Program-made: the position numbers and the translations under genes
From: Variovorax brevis
GTDB lineage: Bacteria; Pseudomonadota; Gammaproteobacteria; Burkholderiales; Burkholderiaceae_C
DNA length: 64,000 bases
Assembly (NCBI RefSeq): GCF_030317105.1
Contig: NZ_JASZYG010000004.1
Span: 248,001 to 312,000, forward strand
Direction of reading: 5' to 3'
Shown: positions 54,189 through 61,624 of the stretch, in pieces
Layout of the letters: every line of letters starts with the position of its first letter
Position numbering within the stretch: position 1 is the stretch's first letter
Notes under the pieces: model-generated
What the model saw: the letters and a program-made list of their open reading frames with translations, nothing else
What the model was told of the DNA's origin: nothing
Databases searched by the model: none

Positions 54189-55400
54189 ATGACAGAAAAC
54201 TCCTCCTTTGACGCCATCGTGATAGGTGCCGGCGCTGCCGGCCTTTTTTGCGCCGCACAGGCGGGCCAGCGCGGCAAGAAGGTGCTGCTGCTCGACCACA
54301 ACGAGCGCATTGCCGAAAAAATCCGCATCTCGGGCGGCGGCCGCGCCAACTTCACCAACCGCGACCTCGACGTGCGCGCTCCGCAGCGCCACTTCATCGG
54401 CGACAACCCGAACTTCTGCCGCTCGGCACTTTCGCGCTACACGCCGCAGCACTTCATCGAACTCGTGCAAAAGCACGGCATCGCGTTCCACGAAAAGCAC
54501 AAAGGCCAGCTTTTCTGCGACGGCCCGTCCCAGCAGATCATCGACATGCTGCTGGCCGAATGCGCGGCCGGCGGCGTGACGCACTGGCAGCCGTGCAAGG
54601 TGGGCGAGATCGGCTTTTCCGACGGCGACGGCTACCGCGTGGGCACGGCGCGCGGCACGGTGCAGGCGCCGCGTGTCGTGATCGCGACGGGCGGCCTGTC
54701 CATTCCGCAGATCGGCGCCAGCGACTTCGGCTACCGCGTAGCCACCCAATTCGGCCTGCGCGTGGTCTCGCCCCGCCCCGCCCTCGTGCCGTTGACCTTC
54801 GGCGGCGAAGGCTGGGTGCCGTACGCCGACCTGGCGGGCCTCGCGCTGCCGGTGCAAATCGAAACTGGCAGCAAGAAGGAGCGCATGAGCTTCCTGGAAG
54901 ACCTGCTTTTCACCCACCGGGGGCTTTCCGGCCCCGGCGTGCTGCAGATCTCCAGCTACTGGAAGCCCGGCGCCCCGCTCACGATCGATTTCGCGCCGGG
55001 CGTGCAGATCGGCTCGGCCCTGTCCGAGGCCAAGGCGCGCTCGCGCAAGCTGATCGCCAACGAGTTGTCGTCCCTCGTGCCCTCCCGCCTGGCCGACGCC
55101 TGGGTGAAACAGGATGCAGCCTTGGCCCGCCCCATCAACGAGGCGGCGGACCGCGCCCTGGCTGCATTGGCCGAGCGCATCACGCGCTGGCAGATCACGC
55201 CCAGTGGCACAGAGGGTTACAAAAAAGCCGAGGTCACAGCCGGCGGCATCGACACGCGGGACTTATCGTCGCAAACCCTGGAATCGAAGCAGCCGGGCCT
55301 GTACTTCATCGGAGAGGTCGTCGACGTCACGGGCTGGCTGGGGGGCTACAACTTCCAGTGGGCCTGGGCGAGCGCCGCGGCCTGCGCGGCAGCCCTCTGA
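54189..55400 (+). CDS. FAD-dependent oxidoreductase, HI0933/YhiN (BaiN-like) family
   Basis: A 403-residue flavoprotein. The Rossmann loop is VIGAGAAGLFCAAQAGQRGKK (about 11-30), followed by KIRISGGGRANFTNRD, the hallmark of the HI0933 family, and the C-terminal ATGGLSIPQIGASDFGYRVA and GWLGGYNFQWAWASG-like blocks. Members are of mostly unknown function. The gene follows cobA by 52 bases in the same direction but is not obviously part of nitrate assimilation. Confidence 0.88.
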   Translation: MTENSSFDAIVIGAGAAGLFCAAQAGQRGKKVLLLDHNERIAEKIRISGGGRANFTNRDLDVRAPQRHFIGDNPNFCRSALSRYTPQHFIELVQKHGIAFHEKHKGQLFCDGPSQQIIDMLLAECAAGGVTHWQPCKVGEIGFSDGDGYRVGTARGTVQAPRVVIATGGLSIPQIGASDFGYRVATQFGLRVVSPRPALVPLTFGGEGWVPYADLAGLALPVQIETGSKKERMSFLEDLLFTHRGLSGPGVLQISSYWKPGAPLTIDFAPGVQIGSALSEAKARSRKLIANELSSLVPSRLADAWVKQDAALARPINEAADRALAALAERITRWQITPSGTEGYKKAEVTAGGIDTRDLSSQTLESKQPGLYFIGEVVDVTGWLGGYNFQWAWASAAACAAAL

Positions 55401-55421
55401 CACCAAGTTCCCGGTTCTGGT

Positions 55422-55427
55422 TATAAT
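55422..55427 (+). promoter_or_regulatory. -10 box of rpsU
   Basis: TATAAT, a perfect -10 hexamer, stands 110 bases before rpsU and just after the end of the flavoprotein gene. CTGACA lies upstream at a 19-base spacing, a suboptimal -35. The untranslated leader contains CCTCAAC/GTTGAGG, able to form a seven-pair stem. Confidence 0.55.
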
Positions 55428-55537
55428 GTTGGGCTAACTTCTGGCCTTGCCTCAACGGCCGCAAAAGATTTCAGTTGAGGAACCCCCGGTTCTGGGCCTC
55501 GATCTCCCTGAGCCAACATTCAAATCAACGATTCCTG

Positions 55538-55750
55538 ATGACCACCATTCGCGTTAAAGAAAACGAGCCCTTCGACGTCGCACTGCGCCGTTTCAAGCGC
55601 ACCATCGAAAAGCTCGGCCTGCTGACCGACCTGCGCGCCCGCGAGTTCTACGAAAAGCCGACCGCCGAGCGCAAGCGCAAGAAGGCAGCCGCCGTCAAGC
55701 GTCACTACAAGCGCGTGCGCAGCATGCAGCTGCCCAAGAAGCTGTACTAA
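55538..55750 (+). CDS. rpsU: 30S ribosomal protein S21
   Basis: 70 residues, starting [20 protein letters not shown], with the conserved [21 protein letters not shown] basic helix, exact family length. S21 helps initiation by promoting Shine-Dalgarno pairing. It has its own promoter and terminator. The dnaG and rpoD genes that often follow are absent; a YqeY gene follows instead. Confidence 0.96.
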
Positions 55751-55812
55751 GCAGCTTGGCGAGTGCTTGGCTACCCACCGCGGGTCGCAACAAGCACAGC
55801 AGCCGCAAGCCC

Positions 55813-55851
55813 AAGCCGCCTCAGGGAAACCTGTCGCGGCTTTTGTTTTTT
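55813..55851 (+). terminator. Intrinsic terminator after rpsU
   Basis: AAGCCGC and GCGGCTT flank CAGG-GAAA-CCTG, giving an interrupted stem followed by TTTTGTTTTTT. It ends 34 bases before the YqeY start. Confidence 0.8.
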
Positions 55852-55884
55852 CTGCCAGAACAAGAATCCAACAGGACCCAAGCC

Positions 55885-56334
55885 ATGAGCCTCAAAGACC
55901 AGATCACCGAAGACATGAAGACCGCGATGCGCGCCAAGGACTCCGAGCGCCTTGGCACCATCCGCCTGCTGCTCGCCGCCCTCAAGCAGAAGGAAGTCGA
56001 TGAGCGCGTGGAACTGGACGACGCGATGGTCGTGGCCATCGTCGACAAGCTGGTCAAGCAACGCAAGGACTCGGTCGCGGCCTTCACGCAGGGCGGTCGC
56101 ATCGACCTGGCCGACAAGGAAGCCGCCGAAATCAAGGTGCTGGAGGTCTACCTGCCCCAGCGCATGGGCGCCGACGAGATCGCTGCCGAAGTCAAGGCCA
56201 TCGTGGCCGAGCTGGGCGCCAGCGGCCCCGGCGACATGGGCAAGGTGATGGGCGCCGTCAAGACGCGCCTGGCCGGCAAGGCCGACATGGGCGCGGTCAG
56301 CGCCGCGGTCAAGGCTGCCCTGACCGGCGCCTGA
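55885..56334 (+). CDS. GatB/YqeY domain-containing protein
   Basis: 149 residues, the stand-alone YqeY form related to the tail domain of the GatB amidotransferase subunit. It begins MSLKDQITEDMKTAMRAKD and contains VLEVYLPQRM and GDMGKVMGAVKTRLAGKADM. YqeY-type domains may bind tRNA; the stand-alone role is not established. Often found next to rpsU in betaproteobacteria. Its stop shares a base with the next start (TGATG). Confidence 0.88.
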   Translation: MSLKDQITEDMKTAMRAKDSERLGTIRLLLAALKQKEVDERVELDDAMVVAIVDKLVKQRKDSVAAFTQGGRIDLADKEAAEIKVLEVYLPQRMGADEIAAEVKAIVAELGASGPGDMGKVMGAVKTRLAGKADMGAVSAAVKAALTGA

Positions 56335-56804
56335 TGCCGCGCACCGTCGTCCCCAAGGCCTGCGCGTGCCTCGTGGACGCGCAGGGCCGCCTGCTGGTGT
56401 TCCACCACCCCGGCGACCGCAACATGCAGTTGCCCAAGGGCACGGTCGAGCCCGGCGAGGCGCCCGAAGACGCGGTCCGGCGCGAACTGCTCGAAGAATC
56501 GGGCATCGATTTCAAGGGACCGCTGCAGTTCCTGGGCACCATGGAGCGCGAATGCCGTGCCGGCGTCGAAGGCAACGCCTTCCGCCACGCGCAACTCTGG
56601 CACCTGTACCTGATGCGTGCCGAAACGGAACTGCCCGAAACCTTCGAGCACGAGGCCGTTGGCAGCCCCGAAGAGGAAGGCCTGGTCTTCAGCTTCTCGT
56701 GGCTCGCGCCGCACGAAGAGCCCAAGGGCTTCAAGAAGCCCTACCTGCGCGCCATCGCGAGGGCGCGCGAGGCCCTCAGCTCCCCGCCACCTTCATCCGG
56801 TTGA
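56334..56804 (+). CDS. NUDIX hydrolase
   Basis: 156 residues. The complete NUDIX box lies at about 37-59: GTVEPGE, then RRELLEESGI. The N-terminus RTVVPKACACLVDAQGRLLVF and the tail WLAPHEEP are family-like but do not define the substrate. Translationally coupled to the YqeY gene by a one-base overlap; its end converges with and overlaps the pmbA end by 29 bases. Confidence 0.82.
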   Translation: MPRTVVPKACACLVDAQGRLLVFHHPGDRNMQLPKGTVEPGEAPEDAVRRELLEESGIDFKGPLQFLGTMERECRAGVEGNAFRHAQLWHLYLMRAETELPETFEHEAVGSPEEEGLVFSFSWLAPHEEPKGFKKPYLRAIARAREALSSPPPSSG

Positions 56805-58146
56805 TGAGGATCGAGCCGGTCGTCTTGGCGCCGTAGTTGTACGTGTCGGCGCCGACGGCCTGGATGCCCATCAGCATCTCCTTGAGGTTGCCGGCAATGG
56901 TGATCTCTTCCACCGGGAAGGCGATGCGGCCCTTCTCGACCCAGAAGCCGCTCGCGCCACGCGAATAGTCGCCCGTCACGTAGTTGACGCCCTGCCCCAT
57001 CAGTTCGATCACGAAGAGGCCCGTGCCCAGCTTTTCAAGCATGGCGTCGAGGTTGTCGCTTGCCTTGGTGAGCTTCGAACGCAGCGTGAGATTGTGCGAT
57101 CCGCCGGCGTTGCCGGTGGTCTTCATGCCCAACTTGCGCGCCGAGTAGGTGCTCAGGAAATAGCCTTCGAGCCGGCCCGCATCGACGATCTTGCGAGCCT
57201 TGGTGGTCACGCCTTCGTCGTCGAAGGGCGCGCTGCCCTTGCCGCGCAGGATGTGCGGGTCTTCGTCGACGCTGATGTGCTTGGGCAACACCTGCTTGCC
57301 CAGCGAATCGAGCAGGAAGGTGCTCTTGCGGTACAGCGCACCGCCGCTCGTTGCCTGCGTGAGCGAACCCAGCAGTCCAGCCGCCAGGGGCGACTCGAAC
57401 AGCACCGGGCATTCGACCGTCTTGATCTTGCGCGATTTCAGGCGGCTGAGCGCCCGTTCCGCTGCGTAGCGGCCGATGGCTTGCGGGCTGGCCAGTTCGT
57501 CGGCCGAGCGCATCGAGCTGTACCAGGCGTCGCGCTGCATTTCGTCGCCCTTGCCGGCAATCGGCGCCACCGAAATGGAGTGGCGCGAGCTGGCGTAGCC
57601 GCCGCGAAAGCCGTGCGTGTGGGCGCTGAAGAAATGGCTCTGCTGGGCCGAGACCCCGGCGCCTTCGCTGTTGGTGATGCGCTTGCTGGTGCCCAAAGCC
57701 GCCGCTTCGCATTCCAGCGCAATGGCCGCGGCCTGTTCGCTGGTGACGCTCCACGGGTGGAACAGGTCGAGTTCGGGCTGCTCCTTGACGATGTCGTCTT
57801 CGTCCGGAAGGCCGCCCACCGGGTCTTCCGCGGTGAAGCGGGCGATGTCGTAGGCGGCCTGCACCGTCTGCATGATGGCGGCTTCGGAGAAGTCCGAGGT
57901 GCTGGCGTTGCCGCGGCGGGTGCCGACGTAAACGGTCACGCCCAGGGATTTGTCGCGGTTGCGTTCGACGTTCTCCAGTTCGCCCTTGCGGACGGAGACG
58001 CTCAGGCCGCAGCCCTCGGAGGCCTCCGCGCCGGCGTCGGTGGCGCCCAGCTTCCTGGCATGGGCCAGGGCGGTGTCGACCAGGTTTTCAAAGTATGAGC
58101 GGCTGTAAGCGAAGCCGCCCTCGGCGCGCGAGGAAGATGTAGACAT
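56776..58146 (-). CDS. pmbA: Metalloprotease PmbA/TldE
   Basis: Non-catalytic partner of the TldD protease, together processing short unstructured peptides (microcin B17, CcdA). 456 residues. SVSVRKGELENVERNRDKSL (about 52-71) and TGDYSRGASGFWVEKGRI near residue 397 are diagnostic of TldE, which lacks the HExxxH zinc motif of TldD. The frame stays open beyond the ATG at 58146, through the spacer and opposite darP, but only MSTSSSR onward is protein-like. It is divergent from darP across 90 bases. Confidence 0.93.
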   Translation of the reverse strand: MSTSSSRAEGGFAYSRSYFENLVDTALAHARKLGATDAGAEASEGCGLSVSVRKGELENVERNRDKSLGVTVYVGTRRGNASTSDFSEAAIMQTVQAAYDIARFTAEDPVGGLPDEDDIVKEQPELDLFHPWSVTSEQAAAIALECEAAALGTSKRITNSEGAGVSAQQSHFFSAHTHGFRGGYASSRHSISVAPIAGKGDEMQRDAWYSSMRSADELASPQAIGRYAAERALSRLKSRKIKTVECPVLFESPLAAGLLGSLTQATSGGALYRKSTFLLDSLGKQVLPKHISVDEDPHILRGKGSAPFDDEGVTTKARKIVDAGRLEGYFLSTYSARKLGMKTTGNAGGSHNLTLRSKLTKASDNLDAMLEKLGTGLFVIELMGQGVNYVTGDYSRGASGFWVEKGRIAFPVEEITIAGNLKEMLMGIQAVGADTYNYGAKTTGSILINRMKVAGS

Positions 58147-58236
58147 GTGGAGGACAATGATACTTGTGACCCTCCATCCTGTGCCCACCTTGTGCCCGTC
58201 CCGTGCCGCGAGGCCGGGCCAATACTGAATCTGCTC

Positions 58237-58893
58237 ATGTCCCGCAAACCCAAAAAAGGCTATTTCGTCCGAGGCCAGTTCGTGGCCGAAGGCAGCGAAC
58301 TCGACCTTGAACTCAAGCGCGAACTCAAAGGCAGCGACTCGGCGAGCAAGACCGACCTCAAGCGCGAAAGCGCCGAACTGCAGGCGCTCGGCGAGGCTTT
58401 GCTGACCCTGCGCGCGGGCCTCTTCGACAAGCTCGACATCACCGAAAAGCTGCGCGACGCGATCGTCGAAGCCCGCAAGATCACCAATTTCGAAGGCAAG
58501 CGCCGCCAGATGCAGTTCATCGGCAAGCTGATGCGCCTGCAGGAACCCGCGGTGCTCGACCAGGTCCGGGCCGCGCTCGACGAACAGGACCGCCCGAGCG
58601 CCGAGGCGACCCAAGCGCTGCACGAAGCCGAGTTGTGGCGCGACAGGCTCATCGTGGACGACGACGCAGTCGGCGGCTGGATCGAAACCCACCCCTCCAC
58701 CGACGCCCAGCAACTGCGTGCCCTCGTGCGCCAGGCCCGCAAGGACCTGAAGGCCGGCCCGCCCGGCGAGGCGCCGCGCCAAGGTCGCGCCTACCGCGAA
58801 ATCTTCCAGATCGTGCGCGAGCAACTGGCCGTGCATGGCGGCGCCGACCTGGCGGCCGAAGCTGCCGAGGAAGAGCGGGAGCACGACGCATGA
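58237..58893 (+). CDS. darP: Ribosome biogenesis factor DarP (YjgA)
   Basis: 218 residues of the DUF615/YjgA family, which associates with late 50S precursors. It starts MSRKPKKGYFVRGQFVAEGS and contains RRQMQFIGKLMRLQ, the most conserved stretch. Highly charged and helical. The pmbA-darP divergent pair is common in proteobacteria. Its stop overlaps the mog start (ATGA). Confidence 0.92.
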   Translation: MSRKPKKGYFVRGQFVAEGSELDLELKRELKGSDSASKTDLKRESAELQALGEALLTLRAGLFDKLDITEKLRDAIVEARKITNFEGKRRQMQFIGKLMRLQEPAVLDQVRAALDEQDRPSAEATQALHEAELWRDRLIVDDDAVGGWIETHPSTDAQQLRALVRQARKDLKAGPPGEAPRQGRAYREIFQIVREQLAVHGGADLAAEAAEEEREHDA

Positions 58894-59483
58894 ATTCGAA
58901 ATTCGACCCTGTACGCATCGGCATCGTCTCCATCAGCGACCGCGCTTCCAGCGGGACCTATGAAGACAAGGGCCTGCCCGCCCTGCGCGACTGGCTTTCG
59001 CGGGCCTTGAAGAACCCCATCACGTTCGAACCGAAGCTGATTCCTGACGAGCAGGCGCTGATCAGCCAGGCGCTGATCGAACTGGTCGACGCGGGTTGTG
59101 CGCTGGTGCTGACCACGGGTGGAACCGGCCCTGCGGCGCGCGACGTCACGCCTGAAGCGACGCTGGCCGTGGCCGACAAGGAGATGCCGGGCTTTGGCGA
59201 GCAGATGCGTCAGATCAGCCTGCACTTCGTGCCGACGGCGATCCTGTCGCGCCAGGTGGCGGTGATTCGCAGAAAGAGCCTGATCATCAACTTGCCGGGG
59301 CAGCCGAAGTCGATCGCGGAGACGCTGGAAGGGCTGCGTGATGCTGAAGGCAAGTCGGTGGTGCCGGGCATCTTTGCCGCGGTGCCCTATTGCATCGACT
59401 TGATTGGCGGGCCTTATCTGGAAGCGGATGCGGCGGTTTGCAAGGTGTTCAGGCCGAAGGCAGCGATTCGGACCTTCGATTGA
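58890..59483 (+). CDS. mog: Molybdopterin adenylyltransferase
   Basis: Activates molybdopterin by adenylation before molybdate insertion. 197 residues of the MogA type: IGIVSISDRASSGTYEDKGLP (about 10-30), TTGGTGPAARDVTPEAT (about 73-89) with the catalytic aspartate, and the end ILSRQVAVIRRKSLIINLPGQPKS. Coupled to darP. It provides cofactor for NasA and other molybdoenzymes, though it is not in the nas operon. Confidence 0.93.
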   Translation: MNSKFDPVRIGIVSISDRASSGTYEDKGLPALRDWLSRALKNPITFEPKLIPDEQALISQALIELVDAGCALVLTTGGTGPAARDVTPEATLAVADKEMPGFGEQMRQISLHFVPTAILSRQVAVIRRKSLIINLPGQPKSIAETLEGLRDAEGKSVVPGIFAAVPYCIDLIGGPYLEADAAVCKVFRPKAAIRTFD

Positions 59484-59489
59484 GATTCT

Positions 59490-59772
59490 TGCTCCTCTCC
59501 CCTCCGGGGAGAGGTTGGGAGAGGGGCATGCGGCGTTTGTAGAGGCTGCACTTCATCAACCGCCCAGTGCCCTCACCCCGGCCCTCTCCCGGAGGGAGAG
59601 GGAGCAAGACAAGTCATGGCGCCGCCACGTCCGCGTGTGATTGTTTTGACCCCCTCGCCCCTCCGGGGTGAGGGTTGGGGTGAGGGGCGTGGGCGGTGGA
59701 TCAGCCACGGACCTATCAACCGCCCGGAGCCCTCACCCCAGCCCTCTCCCGGAGGGAGAGGGAGCAAGACGC
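59490..59772. repeat. Two tandem copies of the GC-rich dispersed repeat
   Basis: Unit 1 spans about 59490-59612 and unit 2 about 59645-59772. Each opens with CCCTCCGGGG and AGAGGTTGGGAGAGGGG-like text, has a short variable middle, and closes with CCCTCTCCCGGAGGGAG, then AGGGAGCAAGAC. Unit 1 has imperfect terminal inverted repeats (CTTGCTCC at the left, GGAGCAAG at the right), as in miniature mobile elements. The closing text equals that of the copies in nrtB and before nasA. No transposase is near. Confidence 0.75.
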
Positions 59773-60245
59773 CCGTCTCCACTATCAGTGAGCGAGGGAG
59801 CAAGCATGCGGCGGTCGATCTTGCGGCTCAGGACGATGGATGTCTGGGTTTGATGCACGCCTTCGATCTGCCCCAACCGGTCCAGCAGCTTGTCCAGTTG
59901 CTCGGGTGTCTCGCAGCGCAAATGAATCACGTAGTCGAACGCCCCGCTCACCGCCCAAGCCGCCTCTACCTCCGGTAGCCGCTCAAGCGCAGCAATGACC
60001 GCCGACGCGCGCCTTGCATCGACGCTCACGCTGCAGAAAGCGCGAACGGCAGCCTGCTCCATCGGCTGCCCCAAGCGCACGCCGTAGCCCGCCACGATGC
60101 CTTCGCGTTCCAGGCGCGCGATGCGGGCGACCACCGTGGTGCGGGCGATCTTCAGCTTGCGTGCCAGGTTGGCCGCCGACTCGCGGGCATTGGCCTGCAG
60201 CAGGGTCAGGAGGTGACGGTCGAGGTCATCGAGTTGTAATTCCAC
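59733..60245 (-). CDS. Lrp/AsnC-family transcriptional regulator
   Basis: An Lrp-type regulator: N-terminal helix-turn-helix (DLDRHLLTLLQANARESAANLARKL and ARTTVVARIARLEREGIVAGY) and a C-terminal RAM ligand domain. From the GTG at 60245 it has 170 residues; an ATG at 60290 would give 185. The normal family end is near RKIDRR; the last 24 or so residues are extra, and the final dozen (LAPSPSGRGLG and the stop) are translated from the dispersed repeat. Divergent from the saccharopine-dehydrogenase-like gene, which it probably controls in response to an amino acid, perhaps lysine. Confidence 0.85.
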   Translation of the reverse strand: MELQLDDLDRHLLTLLQANARESAANLARKLKIARTTVVARIARLEREGIVAGYGVRLGQPMEQAAVRAFCSVSVDARRASAVIAALERLPEVEAAWAVSGAFDYVIHLRCETPEQLDKLLDRLGQIEGVHQTQTSIVLSRKIDRRMLAPSLTDSGDGRLAPSPSGRGLG

Positions 60246-60306
60246 GGCGCGAACTTGCAGCAAAAAAATCCATTGTGGCGCCTTGCCCATCCAAGTCGAC
60301 GAAGGG

Positions 60307-60322
60307 CGTCGTCACAACGACG
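60307..60322. promoter_or_regulatory. Palindrome in the lrp / saccharopine-dehydrogenase gap
   Basis: CGTCGT-CACA-ACGACG is a perfect inverted repeat in the 174-base divergent control region. It is a candidate operator for the adjacent Lrp-type regulator; such sites are degenerate, so this is tentative. Confidence 0.35.
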
Positions 60323-60419
60323 AAGGAAGCTGCCGGTTCGACGATCTGCTCCCTACCGCCTGACAGCCTTCAAACCTAGACTTCCTTCACAGGGCAACGG
60401 TGCCCTCGGGAGAAGCAAC

Positions 60420-61568
60420 ATGACAAATCAGCAGATCGACAAGGTTTTGGTTTTGGGTGCCGGCAAGGTCGGCAGCACGGTGGCGGACATGATCGCGCAG
60501 TATCACGGCTTGCCCGTGACGCTCGCGGACGTCAAGCCGCACAAGGGCGACGCGCAGGAAGAGTTGGTGCGCAAGATCGTGCTGGACGTGGAGGACGACC
60601 AGGCCCTTCATGGCGCGCTCCGCGCGCATTCGGCCGTCATCAACTGCCTGCCGTTCTATCACGCCAAGCGCATCGCGACCGCAGCCGCTGCGCGCGGCGT
60701 GCACTACTTCGACCTCACCGAGGACGTGGCTGCAACGCAGGCGATTCGCGACATCGCGCGCAACACCACCTCGATCCTGATGCCGCAGTGCGGCTTGGCG
60801 CCCGGCGTGATCGGCATGCTCGGCGGCCATCTGGCGAGCCACTTCGACGAGTTGTACGACCTGCGCCTTCGCGTCGGCGCGCTGACGCGCAACGCCACAA
60901 ACAGCCTGCGCTACAACTTCACGTGGAGCATCGACGGCGTGATCAACGAGTACTGCAATCCGTGCGACGCCATCGTCAACGGCCAGCAAGTGTCGGTGCA
61001 GCCGCTGGAGGGCCACGAGACCTTCACGCTGGACGCGGAAGCCTTCGAAGCCTTCAACACCTCGGGCGGCCTCGGCACGCTGTGCGAGACCTTGAAGGGC
61101 AAGGTGAGGAACCTCGACTACAAGACCATCCGCTACCCCGGCCATCGCGCCGCCATGGATTTCCTGCTGCATGACCTGCGCCTGATCGAGCAGCGCGACT
61201 TGCTGCGCCAGGTGCTCGAACATGCGGTTCCGCACAGCCGCGAAGACGTCGTGATCCTGTTTGCCTCGGCGTCGGGCATGCGCGACGGCCGCTTCGAGCA
61301 GGAGACACGGGCGAGCCGCGTGTTCGGCAGCGTATTGCGCGGCAAGGAGCGCACTGCGATCGAGTTGACGACTGCCGCTGGCGTCGTGGGCGTCTTCGAA
61401 CTCATGCGCCAAGGCAAGCTGCCGGCGAGCGGCTTTGTCGGACAGGAACATGTGCCGCTGCGCGAGTTCCTGGCGACCCGGGTTGGCCACTACTACAAGG
61501 GACTGGACACAGGGGTCGGCCTGCTGCCCATGGACAATGAAGCGGTGCGCGAGCCCGCACACGCCTGA
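60420..61568 (+). CDS. Saccharopine dehydrogenase family protein, probable lysine 6-dehydrogenase type
   Basis: 382 residues. The NAD(P)-binding loop is VLVLGAGKVGSTVADMI (about 9-25) and the body (VINCLPFYHAKRIATAAAARG, PQCGLAPGVIGMLGG) matches the saccharopine reductase / lysine 6-dehydrogenase group. With an ALDH7-type gene 56 bases downstream it would form a route from lysine through the cyclic semialdehyde to 2-aminoadipate. The substrate is inferred from the pairing, not from residues. GGGAGA precedes the ATG. Confidence 0.8.
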   Translation: MTNQQIDKVLVLGAGKVGSTVADMIAQYHGLPVTLADVKPHKGDAQEELVRKIVLDVEDDQALHGALRAHSAVINCLPFYHAKRIATAAAARGVHYFDLTEDVAATQAIRDIARNTTSILMPQCGLAPGVIGMLGGHLASHFDELYDLRLRVGALTRNATNSLRYNFTWSIDGVINEYCNPCDAIVNGQQVSVQPLEGHETFTLDAEAFEAFNTSGGLGTLCETLKGKVRNLDYKTIRYPGHRAAMDFLLHDLRLIEQRDLLRQVLEHAVPHSREDVVILFASASGMRDGRFEQETRASRVFGSVLRGKERTAIELTTAAGVVGVFELMRQGKLPASGFVGQEHVPLREFLATRVGHYYKGLDTGVGLLPMDNEAVREPAHA

Positions 61569-61624
61569 TCGAATGGCGCGCCGCCGGAGCGCGCCACGCA
61601 CCAACGAATCAAGGGAACCACGAC

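Noticed and set aside
56776..58884. 702-codon version of PmbA
   Set aside because: The part beyond 58146 runs through the intergenic spacer and antisense to darP; only MSTSSSR onwards resembles PmbA.
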